A program made the position numbers and the translations under genes. The notes under the pieces were generated by a model. It was not told the origin of the DNA and did not search any database. It was given only the letters and a program-made list of their open reading frames with translations. From Corynebacterium fournieri (GTDB taxonomy: Bacteria > Actinomycetota > Actinomycetes > Mycobacteriales > Mycobacteriaceae), in NCBI RefSeq assembly GCF_030408775.1, contig NZ_CP047210.1:1302001-1366000 (forward strand): a stretch of DNA of 64,000 nt. The letters are read 5' to 3'. Below are positions 19,439 to 28,441 of the stretch, one piece after another (the first letter of the stretch is position 1; each line of letters begins with the position of its first letter).

Positions 19439-21364
19439 CTAGATCTCCTCATTCGTTGCGGCCGGCTGGAGCTCTTGCTTTACGACGCCATCCTGTTCCC
19501 CCGTGACGCGCGCCTGCGAGCGACGTGCGTCGGCGGTCTCAAATGCCTTGCCCATGCCGTTGACGGACGGCTTGGACCAGAAGCGGCTGCGCGAGGCGAT
19601 GATCAGCAGCGGCGCGGTGACCAGGAAGGTGACAACCAGGTCGAACACGGTTGTCAGACCCATGGTGAACGCAAAGCCCTTCACGTCGCCCACGGCCAGG
19701 AAGTAGATGATCACCGCGGCGATGAGGGTGACCATGTTGCCTGTGATCACGGTGTCCTTCGCACGCTCCCAACCAGAAGCGGTGGCCGAGCGGAAGGTCT
19801 TGCCCTTTCGCACCTCGTCCTTGATGCGCTCGTAGATGACGATGAAGGAGTCGGCAGTCGCGCCGATGCCGATGACCAGACCGGCAATGCCGGACAGGTC
19901 CAGCGAGTAGCCGATCCAGCGGCCCAGCAACACCAGCGTGCCGTAAACCAGCACGCCGGAGACGACCAGGGAAGCAAGCGAGATCAGGCCGTACAGGCGG
20001 TAGTAAGCGAAGACGAACAGTGCCACCAGGGCAAGGCCCACCAGGCCCGCGTAGAGGCCTGCCTTCAACGAGGCTTGGCCGAGTGACGGAGGAACCGACA
20101 ACGCGGTGCCGCCCGGCTCGCCGTTTTCACCGGCGAAGGACAGCGGCAGAGCGCCGTAGCGCAGGTTGTTCGCCAGACTCTCAGCTTCTTCCTGCGAGAA
20201 GTTGCCCGTGATGGAGGTCGCGGAACCGACCGGGGTAGCTCCCTGAATCTCAGGTGCAGAGATGACCTGGGAGTCCAGGGTGATGGCGATCTGCTTCCCC
20301 AGCATCTCGCTGGTCAGGCGAGCCCACGTTTCAGAGCCGTTGGGCTGGCCTGCCTGGCTGAAGGCGAAGCTGATCTCCATCTTGCTGGACTGCGGGTTAA
20401 AGCCGCCGCTGATGTTGCGGGAGGTGTCGATCTGCTCGCCGGTCAGGCGCGGGCCGTTCGGGTCAGTCACACCGTCGAGCAAGGGAACCTCGTCGAGAAG
20501 CAGCGCCTGGCCGGAATTCTGGTCACACGCGACAAGCGGCAGATCCGCCTTGTCGGAGCCGGCAAGCGGGTCGGTGACTTGGCCCATGCATCGCGCGGAC
20601 ATCAGCGTCAGCGCGGCGAACTGCTCGGTCGGGTCGGTGGACTGGCGGGTGCGGCGCAGCATGTCCGTGGTTTCCTGGCGGCGCTCTGCGGACTCCACCG
20701 GTCCCTTGGGCTCCGGCAGCGGCTCCGCCGTCAGTTGCGGTACATCCTTAGGCTCCTCCGGCGCTTCATCGTCCTTCGGAGCGGCATCCTTGCCCTCCTG
20801 CGAGTCGCCCTGCGGATTCTCTGCGGCCTTCTGCGCCTCCTTCTCCGCCGCTTCCTTGCGCGCGGCGAGCTGCGTCATCACAGCCTGCCCCTCCTGCGGG
20901 GAGAAGATGCCGTATTCAACCCACTCGTTGGCCATGTCCAGGATCACGGCGTCGACCTTGGCACTGTCCGCGGCTGGCGGGTCCAACACCGGGCGGAAGA
21001 ACAGCTGGGAGGTCTGGCCGATGTTGCGGATCTCAGCCGTGTCGTCGCCGGCCGCCTCGATGACGATGGTGTTGCCGTCCACGACGACAGACGCGCCGGA
21101 AACACCCATGCCGTTGACGCGGTTTTCCAGGATGTTGCGTGCGTCTTCCAGCTGCTCGGACGTCGGCTCGTCGCCTTGCGGGACCAGCGTGACGCGGGTT
21201 CCGCCCTGCAGGTCGATGCCGAGCTTTGGCTCAGCAGACTTGCTGCCGGTGAAAAAGACTAGGGCGTAGACGCCGATGACGAGGAGGGCGAAGAAGGCGA
21301 GAGCCCGTGCAGGCCAACGCTTCTTCCCCTTCATCTCGCGGGACCGCCGAGTGTTGTTGGACAC
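19439..21364 (-). CDS. secD: Protein translocase subunit SecD
   Basis: Works with SecF in Sec-dependent export. The 641-residue protein has an N-terminal membrane helix (ALAFFALLVIGVYALVF), the motif GIDLQGGTRVTL, a large outer domain containing a low-complexity Ala/Glu/Lys/Pro insertion (~residues 170-230) and five C-terminal membrane helices. ATADSFIVIYERIKDE lies in the conserved helix 4 region. The GTG start has GAGGAG 8 nt upstream; earlier in-frame sequence is non-coding. It is 2 nt from secF. YajC, often encoded just upstream, is absent here. Confidence 0.96.
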   Translation of the reverse strand: MSNNTRRSREMKGKKRWPARALAFFALLVIGVYALVFFTGSKSAEPKLGIDLQGGTRVTLVPQGDEPTSEQLEDARNILENRVNGMGVSGASVVVDGNTIVIEAAGDDTAEIRNIGQTSQLFFRPVLDPPAADSAKVDAVILDMANEWVEYGIFSPQEGQAVMTQLAARKEAAEKEAQKAAENPQGDSQEGKDAAPKDDEAPEEPKDVPQLTAEPLPEPKGPVESAERRQETTDMLRRTRQSTDPTEQFAALTLMSARCMGQVTDPLAGSDKADLPLVACDQNSGQALLLDEVPLLDGVTDPNGPRLTGEQIDTSRNISGGFNPQSSKMEISFAFSQAGQPNGSETWARLTSEMLGKQIAITLDSQVISAPEIQGATPVGSATSITGNFSQEEAESLANNLRYGALPLSFAGENGEPGGTALSVPPSLGQASLKAGLYAGLVGLALVALFVFAYYRLYGLISLASLVVSGVLVYGTLVLLGRWIGYSLDLSGIAGLVIGIGATADSFIVIYERIKDEVRKGKTFRSATASGWERAKDTVITGNMVTLIAAVIIYFLAVGDVKGFAFTMGLTTVFDLVVTFLVTAPLLIIASRSRFWSKPSVNGMGKAFETADARRSQARVTGEQDGVVKQELQPAATNEEI

Positions 21365-21521
21365 TGAGCTGACTCCTCTGCTTTCCGAGCTCCAATTTTC
21401 TCCCCCACCGCACCCCGCCGCACCTGCGAATTGATGCAAATGAGGGGCGTGCCGGTGGAGACACAACGGAACATGCTACGGCATAGCTCGAAAAATTCCG
21501 CAGTCCGGTCCCACTCAACCC

Positions 21522-22598
21522 TTAATAAAGTGACATTTGCCCCGGGGCGTCAGGCGGCGCCTGCAAACCGAGGTGCTCCCACGCCGCGGCGGTGGCGACG
21601 CGGCCGCGTCCGGTGCGCGACATGAGTCCAGCACGCACGAGATACGGCTCGCACACCTCCTCGATCGTTGCCGGTTCTTCACCCACGGCAATCGCCAGCG
21701 TGCCGACGCCGACCGGTCCCCCGCCGTGCCCGCGGATCAGCGCGTCCAGCACAGCCCTATCAAGCCGGTCTAACCCGAGTTCGTCGACGTCGAACACGTC
21801 GAGCGCTGCACGCGCAGCTGCAAGGTCGACGTTGCCGTCCCCGTGCACGTCCGCCCAGTCGCGCACGCGACGCAGCAGACGGTTGGCAATACGCGGGGTG
21901 CCTCGGGAGCGCGACGCGATTTCTACTGCCGCATCGTTGTCGATGCGCACGCCCAGAATCGTCGCGGCACGGCTGACCACCTTGGTCAGATCCTCAACGT
22001 CGTAGAACTCCATCTGCGCGGTAAACCCGAAACGGTCACGCAGTGGACCGGTGAGCATGCCCGCGCGCGTGGTCGCACCGACGAGGGTAAACGGCGGAAT
22101 CTCCAGCGGAATCGAGGTGGCACCGGGACCTTTTCCGACGATGACGTCGATGCGGAAGTCCTCCATCGCCATGTACAGCATCTCTTCCGCCGGGCGGGCG
22201 ATGCGGTGGATCTCGTCGATAAACAGCACGTCGCCCTCCATGAGGTTCGACAGCATCGCAGCGAGATCGCCGGCCCGTTCGAGAGCCGGGCCCGAGGTCA
22301 TGCGCAGCGACGTGCCCAGCTCCTGCGCCACGATCATGGCCATGGTTGTCTTGCCCAAGCCGGGCGGGCCGGAAAGCAAGATGTGGTCCGGGGTCACTCC
22401 GCGACTGCGGGCGCCGGCGAGAACCAAGTTGAGCTGCTCGCGCACTTTCGGCTGCCCGATGAACTCCTTGATGGACTTCGGTCGCAGCGAGCGCTCGATG
22501 TCGTGCTCGTCCGCCTGCGCGTGGGCATCCACCGGCGACGGAGACTTCGCGGCGAACCCGTCTGGGAGAGCAAATTCAGTCTTTTCCACGTCCGACAC
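21522..22598 (-). CDS. ruvB: Holliday junction branch-migration helicase RuvB
   Basis: Hexameric AAA+ motor that drives branch migration with RuvA. The 358-residue chain has Walker [10 protein letters not shown], Walker B FIDEIHR and a C-terminal winged helix ([19 protein letters not shown]). GTG start with a GGGGG-rich ribosome binding site 7 nt upstream, 12 nt after the ruvA stop. Last gene of ruvCAB. Confidence 0.97.
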   Translation of the reverse strand: MSDVEKTEFALPDGFAAKSPSPVDAHAQADEHDIERSLRPKSIKEFIGQPKVREQLNLVLAGARSRGVTPDHILLSGPPGLGKTTMAMIVAQELGTSLRMTSGPALERAGDLAAMLSNLMEGDVLFIDEIHRIARPAEEMLYMAMEDFRIDVIVGKGPGATSIPLEIPPFTLVGATTRAGMLTGPLRDRFGFTAQMEFYDVEDLTKVVSRAATILGVRIDNDAAVEIASRSRGTPRIANRLLRRVRDWADVHGDGNVDLAAARAALDVFDVDELGLDRLDRAVLDALIRGHGGGPVGVGTLAIAVGEEPATIEEVCEPYLVRAGLMSRTGRGRVATAAAWEHLGLQAPPDAPGQMSLY

Positions 22599-22610
22599 TG
22601 CCCTGCCCCC

Positions 22611-23225
22611 TTACTTCTTGCCCAGCTGGCTCAACGCGCGGCGCAACAGCACGGACGCGGATTCCTCCGGCTCTGCCTCCACCAGCGCCTCCACGACGGG
22701 ACGGGCAGAGCGTTCCTGGAAGCCCAGGCCCACAAGTGCTTCCACTACCTGTTCAGACGCCAACGAGGTCCCCGCGCTCGAGGCCGCTGCTTTGGCCGGG
22801 CCAGATTCGCCACGGGCCGGGATGAAGGCCTCAACCTTGTCCTTGAGCTCGAGCGCGATGCGCTCCGCCATCTTCTTACCCACCCCAGGGATGGATTGGA
22901 TGGCCTTCGTGTCCGAGCTGGCGATGCGCAAAGACAGCTCCCCCGGGTCGAACACGGACAGCGCCGCGAGCGCGAGCTTCGGCCCCAGCCCGGAAACCGA
23001 CTGCAGCTTGTGAAACATCTCCCGCGCTTCGGTGTCGCCGAAACCGTACAGTGTGACCCCGTCGTCTTTGACGACCATGGACGTCATCACCCTGCACTGC
23101 TCGCCGCGAGTTAACCTCCCCAGCGTCTGCGGAGTGGCCAAGAACCGGTAGCCCACGCCGGAGCACTCGATGACACCGTGGTCGAGTCCGATGGAGAGCA
23201 CTTCGCCGTGCAAGGAGTCAATCAT
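22611..23225 (-). CDS. ruvA: Holliday junction DNA-binding protein RuvA
   Basis: Tetrameric junction-binding partner of RuvB; 204 residues. Domain I ([13 protein letters not shown]) is followed by the helix-hairpin-helix motifs of domain II ([31 protein letters not shown]) and the flexible domain III that binds RuvB. The ATG overlaps the ruvC stop as ATGA, a classic coupled start. Confidence 0.97.
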   Translation of the reverse strand: MIDSLHGEVLSIGLDHGVIECSGVGYRFLATPQTLGRLTRGEQCRVMTSMVVKDDGVTLYGFGDTEAREMFHKLQSVSGLGPKLALAALSVFDPGELSLRIASSDTKAIQSIPGVGKKMAERIALELKDKVEAFIPARGESGPAKAAASSAGTSLASEQVVEALVGLGFQERSARPVVEALVEAEPEESASVLLRRALSQLGKK

Positions 23226-23755
23226 TGGTTCGCCGCCTTCATAGAGAGCTGGTTAGTACGTGCGATCAGCGGTGCGCGCCAGCAGTGGCACACCGCGATG
23301 GCCAGCGCGTCCGCCGCGTCCGCCGGCTTGGGCGCCTCAGACAGCCCCAAGATGCGGGTGATCATCACCGTCATCTGCTTTTTGTCCGCACGGCCGTTGC
23401 CGGAGATCGCTTTTTTCACCTCAGATGGGGTGTACATGTGCACCGGAATCCCACGCTCCGCCGCGGCGAGCACCATCACACCCACCGCGTGTGCAGTATG
23501 CATGACCGTAGAGACGTTGCCGCGTTCGAAGATGCGCTCCATGGCGATGACGTCCGGCTGGTAGTCGTCGATCCACTCGCCCACCGCACGCGAGATTCGC
23601 AGCAGGCGCTCTGCAAGCTCGGCGGTGGACGGCGTGCGCACCACACCGACCGCAATGGGAATGATCTGCCGCCCGCGCCCCGCCTGAACCACAGACAGAC
23701 CGCACCGGGTCAACCCCGGGTCGATGCCCATGACGCGCAAGCCTTCAAGCGACAT
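23222..23755 (-). CDS. ruvC: Crossover junction endodeoxyribonuclease RuvC
   Basis: Resolves Holliday junctions. The 177-residue protein keeps the four acidic catalytic residues in context: D of [12 protein letters not shown] of AMERIF, and two D of DAADALAIA. The ATG is chosen from GGAGG 5 nt upstream; an in-frame extension of nine codons is possible but lacks support. First gene of ruvCAB, with an imperfect SOS-box-like sequence upstream. Confidence 0.97.
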   Translation of the reverse strand: MSLEGLRVMGIDPGLTRCGLSVVQAGRGRQIIPIAVGVVRTPSTAELAERLLRISRAVGEWIDDYQPDVIAMERIFERGNVSTVMHTAHAVGVMVLAAAERGIPVHMYTPSEVKKAISGNGRADKKQMTVMITRILGLSEAPKPADAADALAIAVCHCWRAPLIARTNQLSMKAANQ

Positions 23756-23776
23756 CCCATCCTCCTTCCGCACATG

Positions 23777-23792
23777 TGACACATATGTTCTA
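23777..23792 (-). promoter_or_regulatory. Imperfect LexA (SOS)-box-like sequence upstream of ruvC
   Basis: The minus strand reads TAGAACATATGTGTCA. Against the actinobacterial SOS consensus TCGAACANNTGTTCGA the left half matches well and the right half poorly, with four mismatches in total. It sits 22 nt before the ruvC ATG. Confidence 0.25.
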
Positions 23793-23840
23793 CCACACGC
23801 CTGTCACGCGCAGCCTCAATCGGCGGTGGTCCGGCAGCAC

Positions 23841-23871
23841 AAAAGCCCGCACCGCAGCGCGACACGGGCTT
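23841..23871 (-). terminator. Rho-independent terminator after yebC
   Basis: On the minus strand AAGCCCG and CGGGCTT arms enclose a 15-nt loop and run into TTTT. It lies 17 nt past the yebC stop and separates it from ruvC. Confidence 0.65.
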
Positions 23872-23887
23872 GAAACGCAGAAGGAAT

Positions 23888-24640
23888 CTAGTCCTCCAGC
23901 TGTGCTGCAACCTCGTCAGAGATGTTCATGTTGGTGTAAACGTTTTGCACGTCGTCGGAGTCCTCCAACGCGTCGATCAGACGCATCATCTTCTTCGCGC
24001 CCTCAGCGTCCAGCTCTACCTCCACGTCCGCGCGGAACTCCTGGCCAGCATCCTCGATCTCGATGCCCTCGCCCGTCAGCGCCTCACGCACCGCCGGGAG
24101 ATCCGTCGGCTTACAGGTGATCTCGAACTCCTCGCCCAGGTCTTTGACCTCCTCGGCGCCGGCATCGAGCACCGCCATGAGCACGTCGTCCTCGCTCAGC
24201 TCGCCCTTCTGGATTGTCACCACACCGGTGCGCTCGAACATGTAACCGACCGAACCGGACTCGCCAAGGTTGCCGCCGTTCTTGGTCATCGCCGTGCGAA
24301 CCTCGGTGGCGGCGCGGTTGCGGTTGTCGGTCAGGCACTCGATCAGCACGGCAACACCGTTGTTGCCGTAGCCCTCGTACATGACGGTCTCCCAGTTCGA
24401 GCCGCCAGCTTCCTCACCGGAGCCGCGCTTACGCGCACGCTCGATGTTGTCGTTCGGCACAGAGGCCTTCTTGGCCTTGCGGATCATGTCGTCCAGAGTG
24501 GGGTTCGCGGCCGGATCGCCACCGCCGGTACGAGCCGCGACCTCGATGTCCTTAATCATCTTCGCCCACAGCTTGGAACGCTTCGCGTCGTTCGCGGCCT
24601 TCTTGTGCTTGGTGGTTGCCCACTTTGAGTGGCCCGACAT
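23888..24640 (-). CDS. YebC/PmpR-family protein
   Basis: A 250-residue member of the YebC/TACO1 family, described as a DNA-binding regulator in some bacteria and as a translation factor for proline-rich stretches in others. The N-terminus [15 protein letters not shown] and the Gly-rich [17 protein letters not shown] are diagnostic; the second half holds the acidic C-terminal domain. An AAAAGGGG ribosome binding site precedes the ATG. It lies upstream of ruvCAB on the same strand, its usual bacterial location, with a terminator between. Confidence 0.95.
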   Translation of the reverse strand: MSGHSKWATTKHKKAANDAKRSKLWAKMIKDIEVAARTGGGDPAANPTLDDMIRKAKKASVPNDNIERARKRGSGEEAGGSNWETVMYEGYGNNGVAVLIECLTDNRNRAATEVRTAMTKNGGNLGESGSVGYMFERTGVVTIQKGELSEDDVLMAVLDAGAEEVKDLGEEFEITCKPTDLPAVREALTGEGIEIEDAGQEFRADVEVELDAEGAKKMMRLIDALEDSDDVQNVYTNMNISDEVAAQLED

Positions 24641-24703
24641 AACGCACCCCTTTTCCTCGGTTGACGTGTAACAGACGGCATTATACGCACCGCCTTCGGC
24701 GGG

Positions 24704-25165
24704 CTAAGACCGGTCACCCCGTGCATACTGCGGAAGGGGTGCCGTGCCGCTGAGGCGAAACGCGCGAACCGTCGGCCGGACCCGCAACGCACGCGTATCC
24801 TCCACCGCGTCGTCGTAGAAGCGAAGCGCAAGTTCGACTCGGGTATTCGCGTCTTGCAACGCTGTGGGCAGCCCGGCCGCGCCCACCCGCTCGCGCAGCG
24901 CCGCCGTCAGTACCTCCTCCTGCGCGAGCCTGCTGCGCAGATCAGTCGCACCGAGCCGCACCTGTTCCGTCTCGGACGCGAGATGCCCCAGCTCCGGGTA
25001 AAGGGCCGCCACAACAGCGCACCGGCGATCCAAAGTCGCCTGCAACGCGTCGCGGGAACGGTCGAGGCGGATGTGCAGCCGGTTCAACCGCTGCGCCGTG
25101 TTGAAGGCCCACGCGGCGAACAGCGCCACAACGACGGCGACAATCACCCACAGCACAAGTGTCAC
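24704..25165 (-). CDS. LemA-like small membrane protein at the end of the PIM operon
   Basis: A 153-residue protein with one N-terminal membrane helix (VLWVIVAVVVALFAAWAF) and a helical cytoplasmic part. LNRLHIRLDRSRDALQATL followed by DRRCAVVAAL resembles the LemA pattern of a membrane helix and a long helical bundle. Function unknown. The GTG overlaps the pimA stop as GTGA; a GTG two codons earlier is an alternative. The overlap suggests co-translation with pimA. Confidence 0.7.
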   Translation of the reverse strand: MTLVLWVIVAVVVALFAAWAFNTAQRLNRLHIRLDRSRDALQATLDRRCAVVAALYPELGHLASETEQVRLGATDLRSRLAQEEVLTAALRERVGAAGLPTALQDANTRVELALRFYDDAVEDTRALRVRPTVRAFRLSGTAPLPQYARGDRS

Positions 25166-26250
25166 AGCCACCGTTCCACCCCTACCTTCTCGTCGACGGA
25201 CACAGCCTCGTAGACCGCGAGCACCTGACCGGTCACCACCGACCAGTCGAACTGCTTGGCCCGTTCGCTCCCCTGGTTGGACTGGCGGGTGCGCAACGGG
25301 ACGTCGTCGATAAGCATCTGTATTTTCCTGGCGAGCGCTACAGTGTCTCCCGGTGGAAACAGCAACCCGGCATCCTGGCCGCACACTGCCGCAAACGCGG
25401 GGATGTCGCTGGCGACGACCGCGCAGCCCGCCGCCATCGCTTCGACCAAAATGATGCCGAAGGACTCACTGCCCAGGTTCGGAGCGACAAAGATGTCGGC
25501 ACGACCCAAAATCGCGGCCTTTTTCTCCTCAGTGACGCGACCCGTGAACGTGACGCCGTCAACGGCGCGCGCGGTGCCAGCGCCCATGACAGTGACCCGT
25601 GGACGCTGCGGGAGCATCGCCACCGCGTCGAGGAAGACGTCGAGACCCTTGCGGGGTTCGTCCAACCGGCCCAAAAACGCCACCTCAACATCACCGTCCT
25701 CCGCGATTGCCCGGCGGGCGGCGGCAAACCGGGAAGTGTCCACCCCATTGGGAATGATCACGGGATCGGTGCCCACCTGCTCTGCCTGCCAGCGCCATGC
25801 CTCCTCGCTGACTGCGATACCGGCGCGAATCTTTTCCAGGCTGCCGCGCAACGCGGGCAGGGCCAGTTTCAGCGCGTAGGACGACTCTGCCGAGGCGTGA
25901 TAGGTAGCAACGAGCGGCCCGGTGGCCGTGCGCGTGGCCGCCATGGAATAGCTCGGCGAATTCGGTTCGTGGACGTGGAGGATGTCAAAGCCGCCCTGCT
26001 CGATGAATTGGCGGGTGGTCCACCGCACTTGCGGGCCGAAGGACAGCCGCGCCACGGAGCCGTTGTAGCGCACTGGTACCGCGGGGCCGCCGCGGGTGAC
26101 CCACTCCGGCAACGGCGTTGCCTCGGATGCCGGGCCGAGCACCTCGGCGTGATGCCCCGCATTTCGCAGTTGCTGCGCTAGTTCAAGCACGTGGGCTTGA
26201 ACTCCCCCGGGTTCATCGAAGGAGTAGGGGCACACCAAACCGACTCGCAC
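25162..26250 (-). CDS. pimA: GDP-mannose:phosphatidylinositol alpha-mannosyltransferase PimA
   Basis: Transfers the first mannose from GDP-mannose to phosphatidylinositol on the inner face of the membrane, starting PIM and lipoglycan synthesis. The 362-residue GT4 GT-B enzyme has the acceptor-side loop DEPGGVQAHV, HVHEPNSPS, IPNGVDTSRF, and the donor-site motif ESFGIILVEAMAAG. GTG start, 3 nt after the patA stop. The gene order pgsA-patA-pimA matches M. tuberculosis Rv2612c-Rv2610c and supports PimA over other GT4 mannosyltransferases. Confidence 0.94.
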   Translation of the reverse strand: MRVGLVCPYSFDEPGGVQAHVLELAQQLRNAGHHAEVLGPASEATPLPEWVTRGGPAVPVRYNGSVARLSFGPQVRWTTRQFIEQGGFDILHVHEPNSPSYSMAATRTATGPLVATYHASAESSYALKLALPALRGSLEKIRAGIAVSEEAWRWQAEQVGTDPVIIPNGVDTSRFAAARRAIAEDGDVEVAFLGRLDEPRKGLDVFLDAVAMLPQRPRVTVMGAGTARAVDGVTFTGRVTEEKKAAILGRADIFVAPNLGSESFGIILVEAMAAGCAVVASDIPAFAAVCGQDAGLLFPPGDTVALARKIQMLIDDVPLRTRQSNQGSERAKQFDWSVVTGQVLAVYEAVSVDEKVGVERWL

Positions 26251-26253
26251 GGC

Positions 26254-27189
26254 CTACCTCCCCGCCTCCCGCAAGCGGCGCTCGAAATCACGGCGGCGGC
26301 TGGGCTTTTTCGCGTCCGCCGGCCACAGCGGCTGCAACATGTGCCAGTCAGCGGGGTGCGCGGCGATGTTGGCTGCAAACAAGTCCGCGACACGCTGCGC
26401 AGTCTGCTCGAGCGTGGCTACTTCCACCGGCGCGGACACGCTCATGCCCCACTCCGGACGGAGCCGGGTACCGCAAAACCAGGAGTGCGCCACAAGCAGC
26501 GCAGCCCCGGTGTCCATGGCCAGCTTCGCCGGCCCGGCTGGAAACGTCGTTTCCTCGCCGAAGAACGTCACAGGCACACCGTGCCCGGAAAAGTCGCGCT
26601 CGCCCAATAGGCACACCACGCCGCCGGCTTCCAGCGTTTCTTTGAGCTGCTCGTACGGCGGCCGTTCGCCGCCTGTCAGCGCCACTACCTCAAAGCCGAG
26701 GGACTGGCGGAACTGGACGAACGCGTCAAACAACGCCTCCGGTTTCAGTCGCTCCGCCACCGTGGTGAACCCTCCGTAGTTTTGCACCAGCCACATTCCG
26801 GCCATATCCCAGTTACCGGAGTGTGGCAGCGTGATCACCGCCCCGTTGCCTTTTGAAAGCGCGCGGTCTAAGTGTTCACGGCCGACCAGGCCCGCAGACA
26901 GGGAGGCGTCAAGCTGCGGATCGCCTGCGAGCCGCGGCAGCCGAAACGCCTCCAGCCAGTAGCGGGCATAAGAGCGCGTGGCGTCGCGCACCAGTTGGCG
27001 GGTCACATGTTCCGGCCCGACTACGCGGGCCAAGTTCCGGCGCAGCATATCCATGCCTGCGCCGTCGGCGGAGATCTGGTCCGCCGCGATCTCGGCGGCG
27101 CGTGCGGTCAGGGGTGCCGGCAGCGCGCCAACGATCTTCCATCCGGCGATGTAGCCGGCGGCGGTGAGCCGCTCCCGCACCGAGGCCAT
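26254..27189 (-). CDS. patA: Phosphatidylinositol mannoside acyltransferase (PatA-type)
   Basis: A 311-residue member of the lysophospholipid/lipid A acyltransferase (LpxL-like) family that puts an acyl chain on the mannose added by PimA. The HxxxxD catalytic motif is in PHSGNWDMAG (~residue 123); LLGERDFSGHG is a second family hallmark. A hydrophobic N-terminal region points to the membrane surface. The ATG begins directly after the pgsA stop with no intergenic base. Confidence 0.92.
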   Translation of the reverse strand: MASVRERLTAAGYIAGWKIVGALPAPLTARAAEIAADQISADGAGMDMLRRNLARVVGPEHVTRQLVRDATRSYARYWLEAFRLPRLAGDPQLDASLSAGLVGREHLDRALSKGNGAVITLPHSGNWDMAGMWLVQNYGGFTTVAERLKPEALFDAFVQFRQSLGFEVVALTGGERPPYEQLKETLEAGGVVCLLGERDFSGHGVPVTFFGEETTFPAGPAKLAMDTGAALLVAHSWFCGTRLRPEWGMSVSAPVEVATLEQTAQRVADLFAANIAAHPADWHMLQPLWPADAKKPSRRRDFERRLREAGR

Positions 27190-27825
27190 CTACGCCCCCG
27201 CCGGCGGGGCGATTGTGGCGTTCGCCCCCTCATCGCGCTTGGCAAAGATGAGTCGCTGCACCACGGTGAATACGGAGCCGACCAGCAGGATCCACAGCGA
27301 TACCTCCACTGCGTGCGGCACGCCGAAGCCCTCGAGTGCGATGCCGCCGAGTCCGAGGATGAGGCGCTCCGGGCGCTCGATCAACCCGCCCACGATCTTC
27401 AATCCGCCAGCTTCGCCGCGGGCCTTGATGTAGCTGATGGTCTGCGAAAGGACGAGCACCGCCAGGCACACTGCCACGTTGACCGGGGCGGCGTCCGCCA
27501 CGTAGATCATCCAACACGCGATGGCGCCGAACAGTGCACCGTCGGTGAGCCTGTCGCAGCTGGCGTCCAGCGTTGCGCCGAACGCCGTGCCTCCGCCGCG
27601 CAGCCTGGCCATCGTGCCGTCCACCATGTCGAAGGCGGCGAACAACAGGCTCAGCACAGCAGCAGCAACCAGGTGGTCGGTGGGGATGAGCACCATCGCC
27701 GTGAGCATGGTCAGTGCTGTGCCGACCGCCGTCGTCGCGTTCGCGGTCATGCCGATGTTCAGCAGCCCCTTCGCCACCGGCTCCACCACCACGGCAGCCG
27801 GCTTTCGCCCGTGCACGCTAAGCAT
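27190..27825 (-). CDS. pgsA: Phosphatidylinositol phosphate synthase (CDP-alcohol phosphatidyltransferase)
   Basis: Integral membrane enzyme joining CDP-diacylglycerol to inositol phosphate; after dephosphorylation this gives phosphatidylinositol, the PIM anchor. The 211-residue protein has the full family motif D-x2-DG-x2-AR-x8-G-x3-D-x3-D: DMVDGTMAR, then GATLDASCDRLTD. About six membrane helices. The ATG lies inside the end of the HIT gene (8-nt overlap); an upstream in-frame extension is not needed. The family and position are those of actinobacterial PIP synthase. Confidence 0.93.
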   Translation of the reverse strand: MLSVHGRKPAAVVVEPVAKGLLNIGMTANATTAVGTALTMLTAMVLIPTDHLVAAAVLSLLFAAFDMVDGTMARLRGGGTAFGATLDASCDRLTDGALFGAIACWMIYVADAAPVNVAVCLAVLVLSQTISYIKARGEAGGLKIVGGLIERPERLILGLGGIALEGFGVPHAVEVSLWILLVGSVFTVVQRLIFAKRDEGANATIAPPAGA

Positions 27826-28441
27826 CGCGTTGCCCCGCTTCCTTTTCGTCAATCTCGCGCCAGCCCTCGGCAAGCAGCGCGCGGGTGTCTCGCAGAAGTT
27901 GCGGCAGGACCTTCGTGCCGCTGACGACCGTCATGAAGTTCGAGTCGCCGGCCCACCGCGGCACCACGTGCATGTGCAAGTGGTCGCCCACGGACCCGCC
28001 GGACGCCTTGCCCAGGTTCAGCCCAACGTTAATCGCTTCCGGTGAGGAGACGCGCTTGAGCGTTTTCACCGCGTGTTTGGTAAACGCCATCAGCTCGGCG
28101 GTTTCCTCGTCGGTGAGCGCCTCAAGCTCCGCAACCTTGCGGTACGGCACGACCATGAGGTGGCCGGCGTTGTACGGGTACAGGTTGCACACCGCGTACA
28201 CGGTCTGGCCGCGCGCGATGATCAACCCGTCCTCGTCGCTCATTGTGGGGATTTCCAAAAAGGGGTCGCCTTTGCTTCGCGACGCTCCTTCGGTCTCCCC
28301 CGCCCCCTCATCCGCTGCGGGCATGGACGCGATGTAGCTCGAACGGTACGGCGCCCACAGGCGGGAGAGGCGGTCCGGGTCGCCTACGCCGGTGTCGGCA
28401 TAGGTCTCACCGTTAGTTGCGGGTTGCAACGGTGGCCTCAT
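27818..28441 (-). CDS. HIT-family nucleotide hydrolase/transferase
   Basis: A 207-residue histidine-triad protein, perhaps an Ap4A phosphorylase-like or nucleotidyl hydrolase. The triad H-x-H-x-H is in [12 protein letters not shown], and the N-terminal [15 protein letters not shown] is typical of the actinobacterial branch. A Gly/Glu/Ser-rich loop near residues 40-60 is variable. The ATG at 28441 overlaps the end of thrS by 29 nt; a TTG four codons later has GAGG upstream and is a plausible alternative. Confidence 0.88.
   Translation of the reverse strand: MRPPLQPATNGETYADTGVGDPDRLSRLWAPYRSSYIASMPAADEGAGETEGASRSKGDPFLEIPTMSDEDGLIIARGQTVYAVCNLYPYNAGHLMVVPYRKVAELEALTDEETAELMAFTKHAVKTLKRVSSPEAINVGLNLGKASGGSVGDHLHMHVVPRWAGDSNFMTVVSGTKVLPQLLRDTRALLAEGWREIDEKEAGQRDA

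Noticed and set aside
24704-25384. A longer form of the LemA-like protein (226 residues)
   Set aside because: The extra N-terminal part overlaps pimA out of frame and has the composition of a shadow frame; the membrane helix begins at the GTG overlapping the pimA stop.
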